Source: Paracentrotus lividus (taxonomy: Eukaryota; Echinodermata; Echinoidea; Camarodonta; Echinidae). From it: 64,000 bases of DNA. How positions within the stretch are numbered: the first letter of the stretch is position 1; each line of letters starts with the position of its first letter. The position numbers were made by a program, and so were the translations under genes. Below the pieces are notes generated by a model that was not told the DNA's origin, ran no database searches, and was given only the letters and a program-made list of their open reading frames with translations. The stretch spans positions 78,451,783 through 78,515,782 of the forward strand of contig CALNVZ010000174.1 of assembly GCA_940671915.1 (NCBI GenBank), written 5' to 3'. Below are positions 12,349 to 25,041 of the stretch, piece by piece.

Positions 12349-13349
12349 CGTAGTTTATCTCGAATAATGTATGACCAGGCATGAACTCTTTTGTATATAT
12401 TGTACTCCCTCACCTTTGTGAATAGGACTGGATGTTTTAAACTTGTTTGTATCTTTTATTAAGGGGAGATCCAACCCTCAAAATGAAGGTTCAAAATAAT
12501 GTTGTTATTGTACAAACTAAGCACACCATGTTTTTTCGAAAGAAAATATCATTGGAAACAATATTTCAGAGGTGTGCTCTTCAAAATTTGTTGGCGATCA
12601 CTCATTAATCTAAGGGGCGTCCAAAAAGTTGCCCCTTTATGAAAAATAGTAATTTGGAGATGAAATTTATAGGTACTATCATATCGCCACGAATTTCAGA
12701 TCATATAAAAGAGAATTAAATCTGCCTACAAGCTAAACCCACTTTGATGGAATTTAGAAGGGTAAACATGAATATTCAACCCAAACAAGTTCAATTTTTT
12801 ATAATATTTTTCAAAATTGAATGTAATCAAAATTTATACTTCGCATTTGGTCAAAACTGCGTAAAGAATATTCAGTTGTTACTATTTAGAAAATTGTTCA
12901 ATATGTGCACGACATCTTTTGAGAAAGTCAGGTTCGTATATCATTTTACAAAAAAAGTTATAGCATCCTAAAGTCGTGAACTTGATTTCACCAAAGAACG
13001 ACAACTTGCAATATAAAAAAGCTCCGTACACGAACGTGTATTACTCTATGGAAAAGGTTATGGTGTCTTCTATAATAAAATTCGTTTCACATTTTAAACC
13101 CTAAATAAAACCAGTTCAACAGCAAATCTGACATTTCATGATTTTGCAATACATGCAAGGTGGTCAACATACAAATGAGTGCAGAGTGAATTTGAGAAGA
13201 CATTCCATTCCCTTTTCCAAAATTGAGTGTTATGTTTATAATAGTTTGACAGATATTCCAGGAATTGTTTTTTGTTTTGTTTTTTCTTTTACATGTGGGT
13301 TCGGCCGCACCCTCACAGAGCCTAAATGATTGGTTGTTAGGATAGAAGG

Positions 13350-13870
13350 GATAGAGGGTGCAAGCTCGTTGTTCCGATGGTTCATTTGTCCGAAGGTTCG
13401 ATGTTCACAAGGTTCGTTGTTCCGAAACCCAGAATAGGGTTCGTTGTTCCCAAATGTTTATTTGACGCAAGGTTCGTTCGTTCCAAAAAGGAAATAGGTT
13501 TCGTTTTTTCGAAGGTCAATAGTCCGAAGGTCACTCGTCTGAAAATGAAATAGGATGCATTGGTCCTAAAATAACATATGGATCATTCGTCCGAAAAGGA
13601 ACTAGGGTTCATTCGTGATAAACAAAATTATATAATCCTTATTTCATTTTGGACAAATATGAACCCTTATTTCGCTTCGGACGAAAGTAACTTCGGAAAA
13701 TGAACCGTATTTTATTTTTGGATGAATGAACCTTTTGGAATACTGAACCCGATTTCATTTTCTGATAATCGAATTCCCTTTCATTTTTTTGAGGAATGAA
13801 CCTTCGTAATAAGTGCATCAAACGTTCGGGCAACGAACCTTATTTCATTTTCGGGCAATCAACCTCCAAG
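13350..13870. repeat. GTTCGTTGTTCCGAA minisatellite with opposed arms
   Basis: Words such as AGGTTCGTTGTTCCGAA, GGTTCATTCGTCCGAAAA and AGGGTTCATTCG recur about every 20-30 bp up to about 13620. The complementary words (TTTCATTTTGGACAAATATGAACC, TCGGACGAA, ATGAACCTT) then occur to about 13860. The array is therefore head-to-head, like the tract at 5665-6005 but with an unrelated word. Confidence 0.7.
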
Positions 13871-15438
13871 TACGTTGTTCAGAGAGACGAGGCTGTAACA
13901 ACGAGGCGTAACCAGGGGATTGGATGCTCCTGGGCATGGGCCTAATCACGCATTATTTTCTTTTTTATTAGTCAGTAGGGGCATGATCTTTTCATCGACC
14001 CCCCCCCCTCACTAACAAAAAAAAAAGTGCGTCCCGCTCTACGCCAGTGCTCCAGGAGGTAGGGGTATGTAGGGTATGTGAGGAGAAGCATTTACTTTTG
14101 ATAATAGTTTTAACAATTTTTGCTCTGATGAGGACGTGTTCCTTTTCAAGATTAAGTGCATCAGGCAGAAACTTTTTTTCTGCTTAAGGGCTAGATATAC
14201 ATAATTACATATGATATCAAATTGCATTTATTGCAATGTATAGCGATAAGTTTAGCCTGAACATTTTTAATATCATATCAAAATATATACTACATAAAAT
14301 TAAATATATCTCTCTGTATCGATTAGGCTTACAAAATAAATTCGATAGCAGATTGGCCCCTCCACCACCCATCTATATAAAACACTGCACCATTGTAGTC
14401 ACATTTATTACAACTCCTTAAATTCAGGATAGAAAAAAGCTTCCGCATTTCCTCTTTATTTATTTATATATTTAGTTAGTTAGTTTTTTCCAATTTCCTT
14501 CATTTTCATACAGTTACCGGCAGCTATATGATTTTTTTTCAAAGTGTATTTCTTAAATATAGCATTTATTTCGTGCTAATATTATTATATCCGTGCTCAG
14601 TGGGCATTGGAAATTATTAGGTGGCAGATCCATGATTCTATAAGGGGTAGGGGCGGGGGAGCTATTTCAGGTTAATCATGTTACCGCTACATCCTCATTT
14701 TTGTGTCGGTCACATCGGCAAGGAATATCTTTTGTAGGGAGGGGTGTTGCAATGAAAAAAACATGCTTGTTTAAAAATATTGAAAAAGAAAAAATAATAA
14801 TAACAAAATCATTGTAGCCGTTTCACTCCGAACTAGTGTGGCAACAGCAAGACTCAAATTTAACACTGAACTCCAAAACTCACCTTATTATGTGCTCTTG
14901 TTAAGAGTAGCCACAGTAAATGAATTAATCTCGTATCTACTTTAGAGTCTGCATTATGAACTAATCAAGGATCAAACCGGCCCTGCCCCCCCCAAAAAAA
15001 AAGTAAACAAAAAATGGCCATCTGCCTTCATTAAGGTCGCATATCAGCCAGAGGGGTAGTTTTATGTCCGTCTATCGGGTATTAAGATTATTGTCTCATT
15101 TTTTTTCCCATCAATTTGGCGCCCCTAAGTAAGCGTCAAATTTGTCGCCCCTTACTTTAATTTTTTGTGTTTTTGTAGCCATATGGGCTACATGATAATT
15201 ATGTAGCCATATAGGTACAAGCACAAAGAGGGTTAAGGTCGGTTTGGCGTCCCTTAAGGTTAATTGGCCGCCCCTTGAGCTCGTGCCCTCACCCCCCCCC
15301 CGAATACGGGCATGAACCTATTGTAATAGATTCTTTAGATCAAACAATATTTTTGATTATTATTATTTTTTTTAAAGATTCCCTTATTTACTTTGTGTTA
15401 TTCTATCTTATTTTGTTTTAATTTTATTTATTTATCTA
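13871..15438. other. AT-rich interior of long-TIR element
   Basis: No gene or clear repeat array is seen. Short homopolymer runs (C at 14000-14007, A at 14017-14026 and 14993-15002) occur. A small inverted motif, TAGCCATATGGGCTACATGA with ATGTAGCCATATAGG, lies at 15177-15218. Confidence 0.4.
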
Positions 15439-17300
15439 CACTGTTCGTCATAAAGGTGGAATATTTTTTCTGGCTCAAGCGACATTATGTTGCTCCGTTA
15501 TTAATTTCTTGAATGTGTTGGTCATCGCTTTCACTTTCTGGGATCCTGGGTATATCTCGAACGTTCCCTCATCCTTCCCGGGGATTTTTTCTTCAAAAAG
15601 TTTGTCACCCCCAGAAGATTGCCATTTTCGTCATTTTTTCTTATTTTTTTGGGTCCTTTTTTGTTCACGCGACCCACCAGGCCCTCCGTCCTACCCCAAG
15701 GAAACACCTAGATTTATGGTTACAGGCTCGACTCTTTTGTCTAGGGTCAAAATTTATTTGATTGGGGTTCAACATTCATTTTATTCATTTTTACACATGG
15801 AAAATTCTATCTTCCCTAAATTGTATTGTAAAATCTCAACCAAACAAAAATCAAAATAAATATATCAATAATGACTATTTACAGCCTTGTCATCAAGGCT
15901 AACAAAAATTAAGGGGAAAATTATGATATTTAAGGGTTAAAGTGTGTTTTTCAATTTCTTTTTGTTTCAGCATAAAGATGGAATAAAATATTCCGAATTT
16001 CACCAATCTCGTTTTTTTACTTCAACCCCTCCCCTAGACAAGAAACCTTAGCCTGTCCCCAGAAATATAGATTTAACTTAAAGAACAATATCAAACAGTA
16101 CACCTCGGTGCGTTTCCTGGGGGTAGGGACTGAGGGGGGCTTGATCGCCGGGAAAACAAAAAGGGGCCCCAAAATGAGAAAATATGACAAAATGGGCATC
16201 ACGGGGTTAAATAGATGCATAGGTTTAGGGATCCGAGATCAATTTCCCAGAACTATTGCATCTTTAAAAAAGAAATTCTCCTAAATAATTGATACAATAT
16301 TTAATGCATCGTTAAAAAAAGGGAAAAAATCCGTAGGGATACACTGTCCGTCATAAAGGTGGAATATTATTTTCTGGCTCAAGCGACATTATGTTGCTCC
16401 GTTATTGATTTCTTGAATGTGTTTGTCACCGCTTTCACTTTCTGGGATCTGGTATATATTTGGACGCTCCTCAAACCCTTCCCGGGGATTTTTCTTCAAA
16501 AAAGTTTGTCACCCCCAGAAGATGGCCATTTTCGTCATTTTTTCTTATTTTTGGGGCCTTTTTTGTTCACGCGACCCACCAAGGCCCCCTCAGTCCTACC
16601 CCAAGGAAACACGTCTGAGGTGGAGATTTGTTATTGTTCTTTAAATTAAATCTAGATTAATGGTTACAGGCTGCGAATCTTTTGTCTAAGGGAGGGGTCA
16701 AAATTTATTTTGATTGGGGTTCAACATTCATTTTATTCATTTTTACACCATGGAAATTTCTATTCCTAAATTGTATTGTAAATCTCAACCAACAAAAATC
16801 AAAATAAAATATTATCAATAATGAATTATTTAGCACTTGTCATCAAGGCTAAACAAAAATTAAGGGGAAAATTATGATATTTAAGGGTTTAAAGGTGGTT
16901 TTTCATTTTTCTTTGTTTTTCAGCATAAAGATGGAATAAATATTCCGAATTTTCACCATCTCGTTTATTACTTCAACCCGTCCCCTAGACAAGAGACCTA
17001 AGCCTTCCCCAGAAATATAAAACAGTACTACCTCAGTCGCATTTCTGGGGATAGGACTGAGGGGGGCTTGATTGCGGGAAAACAAAAGGGCCCAAATGAG
17101 AAAAAATAACAGAAATGGGCATCACGGGGGTTGACAAACCTTTTTGGAAAAAGGTCCACGTGAAGGGTTGGGAGAATGTCCAGATATAGCCAGGGTCCCA
17201 AAAAGTAAAGCAGGGACAAACATATTCAAGAAATTAAAGTCAGAGCAAAGTCATGTCGCTATAGCGGCAAAAAAATATTCCACTTTTTGAACGGACAGTG
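15439..17300. mobile_element. Nested TIR elements starting CACTGTCCGTCATAAAGG
   Basis: Left end TA/CACTGTTCGTCATAAAGGTGGAATA (15437) and right end ...TATTCCACTTTTTGAACGGACAGTG/TA (17301) are inverted. A second left end, TA/CACTGTCCGTCATAAAGGTGG, lies at 16340-16342. Each left arm (15439-15770; 16342-16680) has a partial reverse-complement arm (about 15960-16210; 16920-17280) that shares the words TTTTTGTTCACGCGACCCACCA and CTCAGTCCTACCCCAAGGAAAC. The structure is therefore two related hairpin-like copies, one inside or beside the other. TA flanks and CACTGT ends suggest a Tc1/mariner-like origin, which is tentative. Short open frames on either strand here are shadows. Confidence 0.7.
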
Positions 17301-18681
17301 TAGAATGAAGGAAAATAGTTGCACCTCAGAGAATGTGATAGTGCAGATTCATAATTCGTTAGCAGTTTAAGGATTTTTCCCCTTCGATTTAATAGTAAAT
17401 ATTAATGTTGATCCTGGAGGATTAAAGTCGATGCTAAAAATCGCGTTATAGTTTCTATATATACAATGGAGTTAGGGTTTAATCCAAAAAAATGGTTTGT
17501 TAATATAAGACACCATACCATTCTCATAGAGTTACACCGTACGTGTACGGAGCTTTCATAGATATTAACCAGAATATCATTTTCGCCGAAATAAGATCAA
17601 GACTTTAGGATGATATAACTTTTTGTCAAAAATAATATACGCGACTCTGCAGTTCTCAACAAGATGTAGTGCATATATTTCAAAAAATTTCTAAAAGTTA
17701 CGATTTAAATTTTTGTACGCGTTTTTATAAGTGCGAAGTATAAATTAAGATTACATTCTATTTTTGGAAAAAAATATGAAAAATTAACTTGTTTGGGCTA
17801 TTAACCCTTTTTACTCTTTTGAATGCCAACAAATATATTTCAGTCTGTAGGCAATTTTATTCCTCTTTAATATGATCCGCATTTTAAAGCAATTTGATAT
17901 ATCCATCAAAAGTTATCCTTTAAAACATTTTGACATAAAAAGGGCAACAATTTTGGACGCCCCTTGAATTTAGGAGGTGATCGCAACAAATTTTGAAGGG
18001 CACACCTCTGAAATATTGTGCCCATAAATTTTCTTTAGAATAACAAGGTGTGCTTAGTTTGTAAAGAAACAACATCAAAATCGTTAACTAGGCATCTTTT
18101 TCAGGTTTGGATCTCCCCTTATATATACCTTTAGCAGGTGTGACGTAACATTTACATTACGTAACCATTTTTGTTTTTCGTATACCAGCTGCAGATCCCC
18201 CTTAAATAATGTCTCTTTCAGTTTACTGTTACCGCCTCCTGTAGTTGTATCCCGTGTGTCCCGTTCCAGTTAAATTCTTCTTTCTATCCTTTCCTATCTC
18301 CTTTCACTCGTTATCTCTCCTTTGTTGTTTAATTCCTTTTTGCTCGTAACGATTATTTCTGCATTTGACAATTTTTGTATTGATTCTTTATTGGGGCTAT
18401 CCCAAAAACAAGCTCTGCTTTTCTTTAGGCTCCTCCACTTTTTCTTCTGATGTAAAATATATATATTATATTTGTCCTATGCATGTAATGAATGTTAATT
18501 TGATTGTTTATACACTGTAAAATTGCTTTATTAGTTGATTTGGTTGGAAAAAAAAATGAATTGGAACTTGAACTTGAAACCTGGAGCCGCTTAAATTTAC
18601 TTAAAAATTTGACATTAAATAGGTCATCGATTGTTTTTTTTTATCTCTCTCTGACGCAGGGAATGCATGGTTTGAGTTCCA

Positions 18682-18689
18682 CATAAAAG
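18682..18689 (+). promoter_or_regulatory. Candidate TATA-type core promoter remnant of locus B
   Basis: CATAAAAG followed by CGTTCATT matches CATAAAAGGCGTTCAT at 37450 and CATAAAAGGCGGTCAT at 54275, which lie 132 and 226 bp upstream of the C and D start codons. Here the match breaks off at 18698, where a 2.1-kb foldback element begins. The motif is thus separated from exon 1 of B. Confidence 0.5.
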
Positions 18690-19440
18690 CGTTCATTAGG
18701 CCGGGGGCCCAGAGATTTATTAGCTGAAAGAGAAGTAAGGTTGATGGTCTCAGTTCATTGCTCAGACGTGGCCATAGGGTCAATAAAATGCGATTGCTGG
18801 AGGCCACATCCTGTACCAGGAAGCCTTGGGGCCTCAAAATGTATGCATTAAAATGAGTTGAGAAGAGTACAATGGACAAGAAATCGTGGATAATCATTCC
18901 TAGTATAAAACCGGCCAATGACAGCAATCTTTATCCTGTCACGGGGACCCAGACAGTAGCCCTAAAGGGCCCCACAAATACACTTAATGAGTTGAAAGAG
19001 AGATGGCTATATTCCATTTTTGGCAATGGAAAGTATTAGAACACAGACGATAGCACAAAACAGCAATGCCAGCAAAGGAAGAGGAAGATATCGTGATGAT
19101 ATCCCGATTGATCGGCTGTATCTATAACCCCTATGGCCGAATATGTGATTACTTCTTGACGCATTGACGGTCGAAGGCCGGCCGCACCCCCCAAAAAATT
19201 AAATACCTACCGGCCGCCGCCCCCTAATCTCAATCTCCTCTCTCTCTCCTCTTATCACTGCAACCAGAGGTGAAGTGCAAGAAATTTGTAATTAGATTCC
19301 GGATCTGTCACTGGATGCAGTCTATCTACAGCACTATAAACATTTTTGGTGCACAATATTAGTGGAAACGTAAATACGGGAAGACGGGGTGGGGGGGGGG
19401 GGTGAAAGAATTTTACGCAAATTTTAATGTGTTATAGGAA

Positions 19441-20690
19441 TTTCGGGGCCCCCACGAGGATTACTGTCTAGGCCCTTATACAAGATAAAATTGTTGTCGT
19501 TGCTGTTTTGGGTATCTCTGTGTATAATATTCCATTGCAAAAGGAACTCGCTAGGGCGCGAGGAGTGTTTTTTAAAAGTGGAATGGGCTGAGCCGCACGA
19601 TTGGGGGATGAACAGGCTAAAAATCAGCAAATGTATGGTAATTTTTGTGTTTTTGTACACGTTTAGCCTACTGACAAAAGCGGAGAGGGGGCTGAAGCCA
19701 CCTCAGCCCCCGGCTCCACGGCCCCTGCTAGCCATGTCTATTTTCAACTAATTAAATGAGTAATGCTATTTTGGGCCTTTGAGGGCTACTGTCTGGGCCC
19801 TTGTAAAGGCTAAAATTGCTGTCACTGCTGTTTTGGTTATCTGTGGGTGTCTATTCCGTACATTGCAAAGGAATTAGAAATGTCTCTTTTCAACTCATTT
19901 AATGAGTTATGGGATTTGTAGTCTAGGCCCATGTACAGGATAAAATTGCTGTCATTGCTGTTTTTGTTATCTCTGGTGTATAATACTTCCATTGCAAAAT
20001 GAATTAGCCATGTCTCTTTTCAACTCATTTAATATGTTAGGCCTATGGGATTTGGGGCCCTTTAGGGCTACTGTCTGGGCCCTTGTACAGGATAAAATTG
20101 CTGTCATTGCTGTTTTTGTTATCTCGGGTGTATAATACTTCCATTGCAAAATGAATTAGCCATGATGGCTCTTTTCAACTCATTTAATATGTTAGGCCTA
20201 TGGGATTTGGGGCCCTTTAGGGCCACTGTCTGGGCCCCTGTACAGGATAAAATTGCTGTCATTGCTGTTTTGGTTATCACTGGTGTATAATGCTGCCATT
20301 GCAAAAGGAATTAGCCATGTCTCTTTTCAACTCATTTAATGTGTTAGGCCTATGGGATTTGGGGCCCTTTAGGGCTACTGTCTGGGCCCTTGTACAAGAT
20401 GAAATTGCTGTCATTGCTGTTTTGGTTATCTCTGGTGTCTAATACTTCCATTGCAAAAAGAAGTAGCCATTTCTCTTTTCAACTCATTTATACGTATTGT
20501 GGGGGCCCTTTAGGGCTACTGTCTGGGGCCCCGTACAGGATAAGATTGCTGTCGTTGCCGGTTTTATACTAGGTGCCCCCTAAGGAATGACATCCACCGA
20601 TTTTTGTCCATTTCTCTTCTCAACTCATTTAATGCATTTTTGAGGCCCCTTTTGGGGTCCCAAGGCTTCCTGTACAGGATGTGGCTTGCC
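19441..20690. repeat. Satellite of about 150-bp units inside foldback element
   Basis: Units carry GGGGCCCTTTAGGGCTACTG, TCTGGGCCCTTGTACAGGAT, AAAATTGCTGTCATTGCTGT and AGCCATGTCTCTTTTCAACTC. Clear starts are near 20052, 20207, 20358 and 20502, with older units upstream. A reversed unit is at about 18935-19050. The unit text resembles the element's own arms, so the array seems to be an internal expansion of arm sequence. Confidence 0.8.
19553..19731. mobile_element. hAT-like MITE inside satellite unit
   Basis: The text from GGGCGCGAGGAGTG to CCACGGCCCCTG matches 49197-49356 and interrupts a satellite unit. It is flanked by GCTAG on the left and CTAG on the right. The ends resemble CAGGGG-type hAT termini seen more clearly in the other copy. 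Confidence 0.6.
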
Positions 20691-21185
20691 AGCAATCCAT
20701 TTTATTGACCCTTGGCCACGTCCTGACATGATGAGACCATTAAACCATTATGTCTCTTCTCAGCTAATTAAATCTCGTGGGCCCCGGCCTTTATATACGT
20801 TTATTATCCGTATTCTCCCACTTGGACAACCAGAGCTGGATAAATTCTCCAAGGAAACTAAAGCACGGCTTTGATGCTTCTTTGCGTGAATCGTGAAACC
20901 TGAAGAGTTGGCGCTTGTTGTCTTGAAGACGATGGTATTTAACACAAGATGTTAGCCGTTTTTGTTACGGCATCATATTAATTATCGATTGCATGTATAT
21001 GTTTTGCGGTTTTCCGTGGACCATTTGTGAAGGCCGCGAAGAGAGAGGGCCGTCGCGGGCGGAGCTTGGCGGTGGGAGGTAAGTATAATCAGGTAAACGG
21101 CTCTGCTAAGTAGATAGCATGTGCATGACGGGCCATTCCAGTATTAGGCTAGTCGTAAGACTGTGTGTCGACGTGGCCTACCGTG

Positions 21186-24075
21186 AGTGGATTATCTCTC
21201 GTGGTGTTGGACCGTGATTTTAACTCATAAATGGAATTATACTTTGCAGCGATTTTTAAGGCTTTACCAATTATGTTATTGTTGGACCTCGCGCGTTGGT
21301 AAGGGATTATAGGAGAGGATAATTGGATCTCTAATGTGGGTGTTCTTTATTTCTAACAGATTTTGCAAATCTCGCTCTCTCCGCATCATTCTTCCCTTGG
21401 GGCGCGTCTTCAGCTGGTCCGGGGCGATCTACTTGTTTTTGTGACCCTACGGACTCAGTGATATATTATCCTTGCTCTTTGGAGGCTCGCTTTCCTCTCT
21501 CTAAACTGCATATATTTTTTGACATACAATATTTTTTAATCTAAGTTACATGAAATATATGTTTCTATGCTTAGAGTCCACTTGGTTTTTGAAGGGCTTT
21601 CGTTGATATGGGGCGCTTCTAGTCTCTTAGTAGACATTTCGTGTGACAGGATCTAAGGAGTATAAAAAAAAAAATTTTTATGTCGGAATAGTTTGTTAAT
21701 ATTTGAATTTAATGTTTATATTGGATTTATTTCTTGCTTATTTCTCTATAAGCTAGGTCGGGTTTTGGTTTTGAAGTAGTTTAGTATTTGTAGATTAAAA
21801 ATATTAGATTTGCTAATCGGTTTAAAATAATGGACAAATAGTGTTTCAGTAGAGCAGAGTACACCCTATGTGTAGCTACTCTGGATATCACTAGAAATAT
21901 AATACAAATTCGAGAAAGGATCACCTATTGTATTAACTTGATTAGGCAGCAGGAATTTGTGCGAGGTCTGATGTGTGTCATTAATTATGTGTGCTAAGCA
22001 GCATCATAATAGCTTAGCAATGAATCAAAAATAGTTATAAACACACTAATTTTCGACTAGGCTCTGGTGGTACTATATAAAATGGGAACGAGGGCCACCG
22101 CTTGTTCCTAAAGGATTAGTCACTGCGCTTCGCATAGAGAGAGATCGTGACAACTGGTCAGCGCGCACCAAAGACAGACTGTGCCATGACTAAAAATTAT
22201 TTAAGCAATGGTTTGTGTGAACTCTTGCAGACTCATTTAAAAAGATAATATCACATGCCTTTCCAGAAAGTTCGTGATTCTCTCTGTCGAGACTGTTCAT
22301 CTCATATTCAACTTAGACTAAGTCTCAGTCCTATCACTTAAGGTTATAAAAAACAAGGAACAATATGCAGAATACAATCCCATTAATTCGAGAGTCAGCT
22401 CAGTACTCATCTCATCCTCACATTGCTTCCAGGCCTGTTCCACAATATCCTGCTTGGTGAAGTAATACGGTCGTTATATTTATTACTTAATGAAGTCTTC
22501 GCACTCAGACAGGCCCACGAAGCTTCTTCCCCGGCGAACCCTTGCCCAGCGTCGTCCGCAACTTCTCAGCACAATAGTAAGATACACACTCTTATGATAA
22601 TACATGGTCTACTAAGTATATATGTCGAAATTTTGTGCGATATGTCACTTTATATATATTCAAGGAACGCGAAGCTATAGTGGTCATCCGTGATTAGATA
22701 TGAGGATCACTCTTACTAGTGGATATGATAGTGACAATAGTAATAGAAAGTACAAACTGATATTGGCATGTGCAGATTGTGAGTGTTACAAATATAAAGC
22801 CTTTGTACCCAACTCATGGGGGGGGAGAGCAAAAAAACACAAAAGCTATAAAAGACAAGAAACCACGAAAAACTTTTACACTGGGTGAGTCAACAAAAAG
22901 GGAACCAAGCTACATATATAAACAAACACACACAGACAAGTAGGAGCCTGCCACGCGATTTTGATAATCAAATTAAACCGATTATACATACAATGGTTCC
23001 AAAGAAGTTGGCCGTATAATTCGGTTTCATGTTGTTTTTTATATAGAAAACGATAGATATCAGTTTATGCATAAGCTGCATGGAAAGGTATCAAGAATAC
23101 CATGCTGACTGTCAGGAAGGCTCACGTAATAGTAGACATTTGTCAAAAAAACTATCACTCTAGAGAAAAAGCTGATCGCCGATCGGATAATCGTCTGGGT
23201 CATGGATAAACAACAGAGAATAGTATTTAAAGGCGTCTCTCTTGTATAAGACTATCATAACTGCTCCAACACGATATTTTAGGAACCATAGCACAACACA
23301 ATTGATTGAGCGCGCGTTCGTGTAGAGAGAAAATTATAGTTAGTACGAGAAGAAATAAAGAGGGCACTGAATTTGACGGTTATAAATATAAATCTTATTC
23401 AAGCACACAGGCAGAACCGTATTTCTAGAATGTATGAGCATAAATAGGTTGGAACTACTATGGGCTAAGCAGAGAAGGAAAATTCGAAAACAAAGAAGGC
23501 ATGGTGACCTCGATACTTAGATAAACATGCGCTGATTCGATGAGGTGATTACAATACTCATATTTTTACCTAAAACAACAAAGAGACAGGTAACAAGCAT
23601 AGAAAACATAAAGAAATCACGCAGATAACAGGACGAGTATCCTCCTTAAAGCTCGCGAACTACACCAAATAAATTTAACATAGCAATTAGTTTAGTAAAT
23701 CCAATTGTGTTAATAACTTGCATAAGGCGTGGCTCGCTTTCCCCCTCTGGATTATCATATATCGCACAATATGCAGAACCTAGAACAAAACATTTGTTTC
23801 ATAACCTGAACTACCTTTATTTGAACCGGGGGCATGAAGATTACGTCGTGAAATTTGGCATGCACCTTAGATTATTGCGCCAAAATGGATAGAGCTCACA
23901 ATTATATCTTTAAACAGGGAATTGTTTGTTTGATTGTTATAATTTCATGAATTATGATAAATTAGTTAGATACAAAATCATAAAAATATTCAAATGAAAC
24001 GTTACAATTTTCTTACGTTAGGCAGCAAATATAAAAGCTTTAACCTTACGAAAAAGAACCCCTAACTAACCCCAC
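21186..24075. other. Unresolved insertion in locus B intron
   Basis: Locus C runs from CTGTGTCGACGTG straight to GGAGGTCGAGAGGCAAATAATGG. In B the same two points are about 5.7 kb apart (21186-26878), so this DNA was inserted in B or deleted from C. The first 2.9 kb have no TIR that I can see and no coding domain. A TATA-like ACTATATAAAATGGGAACGAGG lies at 22072. A retroelement remnant is possible but not shown. Confidence 0.45.
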
Positions 24076-25041
24076 ATTGGGCATTATCAGATAAAATATA
24101 TCCATCTCTATTTCTATTCCTCTGTCTTCCACTGTCTGGTGAATTTATTTATTTACTTTTAAACATTTTTGTTGTTGTTTGTTTGTTGTTGTTGATTTTT
24201 TTTTTTTTTTGGGGGGGGGGTTGTTGTTTTTTGTTAAATTCTTAGTATTTCTTTGCTGAGAATTGTGATACTCTAGTATTGTATCCAGTGTCATTACAGT
24301 TCAAGACCCCATAAACAGAGAGTGACTACGTCTAGTCCAATACAAAACATGAAAAAAAAAAAAAAATGCCTCCAGAATTTATTGTCCGAATCGGATATTC
24401 TTTTTGCCCTTGTCCCGTGGGCTTGGCAGCCGCTGAGCAGCGCCAGGTGGACGTTGCTCTATGCCCTTCTTGTTGAACGCCAAACAGGGAAGCAGCAACT
24501 ACCATTTTTAACGTCTCACATCGCCCATCAAGAATATAGTTATCTTCATCAGGCTCACTTCAGAGGCGGCGAAACCAGGGGGGGGGGGGGCAGGAGGGCA
24601 CTGTGACCCCATTTTGTCATCCACCTTAAAAGTGCCCCTTTTCTTAGCTAATAAAATGTCATTTTTGTAATAAAAAGGGGCACTTTTAATACTAAAATGT
24701 GCCCCTTGTCTTTAAAAACGCCAATTTTTAGGCTTGCGCTTCACGCTCGCGGATACAAAATAGGGTCTTTAATGCACAATTAACTCAAATTTTGAGCTCA
24801 TTATTGTCGGCTCGCGCTTCGCGCTTTCTGATATTAAATAGGGTATATAATGCAAAATTAACTGAAATTTTCAGCTAAAAAAAAATCAGTTTGCGCTTCG
24901 CGCTTGCAATCATTTTGTTTAACATCAATAAATTACAAAGCCATTATTCTTAAAAAGCATAAATTTAAAGGCAAATTTTCTGTGCTCCCCTTCATAACCG
25001 AACACTTTTTTTCTTTAAGTCTCTGATCTGAAGTGCTTTTT
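24076..25041 (-). repeat. Interspersed repeat, inverted copy of 3143-3912
   Basis: Reverse-complement match to 3143-3912 with the same order of landmarks, including three GC-rich words (about 24735, 24810, 24890) and GGGGCACTTTTAA. It carries extra T/G runs (24190-24230) and a GC-rich insertion at about 24370-24520 lacking in the other copy. It lies inside the inserted part of the B intron. Confidence 0.75.

Larger units (their letters stand above)
12462..18119. mobile_element. Long-TIR element of 5.7 kb, inverted arms about 650 bp
   Basis: The arms 12462-13110 and 17457-18119 are diverged reverse complements. They begin AGGGGAGATCCAA and share the words AAGCACACC, CAGAGGTGTGC, GGGGCGTCCAAAA and AGCTCCGTACACG. 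TA flanks both ends. Between the arms lie a minisatellite (13350-13870), about 1.5 kb of AT-rich text with no coding signal, and another TIR element (15439-17300). The long arms and absence of a transposase mark it as a foldback-type non-autonomous element. Confidence 0.75.
10504..18575 (+). mobile_element. 5'-truncated non-LTR retrotransposon split by two TIR elements
   Basis: Block Y1 stops after GATGTAGAACCTTT at 10503. The same text in locus C runs straight on to GAAACAAATAC (37354), and the matching GAAAC appears at 18576. The inserted segment begins in the RT domain and ends with a short tandem tail (TTGGAACTTGAACTTGAAAC), as in CR1/L2-type elements. Retrotransposon-derived text remains at 10504-11474, 12349-12461 and 18120-18575. 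The rest is two later insertions (11476-12348 and 12462-18119). The 3' part includes GCTATCCCAAAAACAAGCTCTGCTT, typical of an element UTR. Confidence 0.7.
18699..20789. mobile_element. Foldback element with GGCCGGGG ends
   Basis: The left arm (from GGCCGGGGGCCCAGAGATTT) and the right arm (ending AAATCTCGTGGGCCCCGGCC) are inverted copies for over 200 bp. Shared words include GACGTGGCCA.AGGGTCAATAAAATG, CCACATCCTGTAC.AGGAAGCCTTGGG and GAGTTGAGAAGAG. The flanks are TTA and TTTA. The middle is an array of about 150-bp units. Locus C lacks this insertion at the matching point (37467). It separates the B core promoter from B exon 1. Confidence 0.8.
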
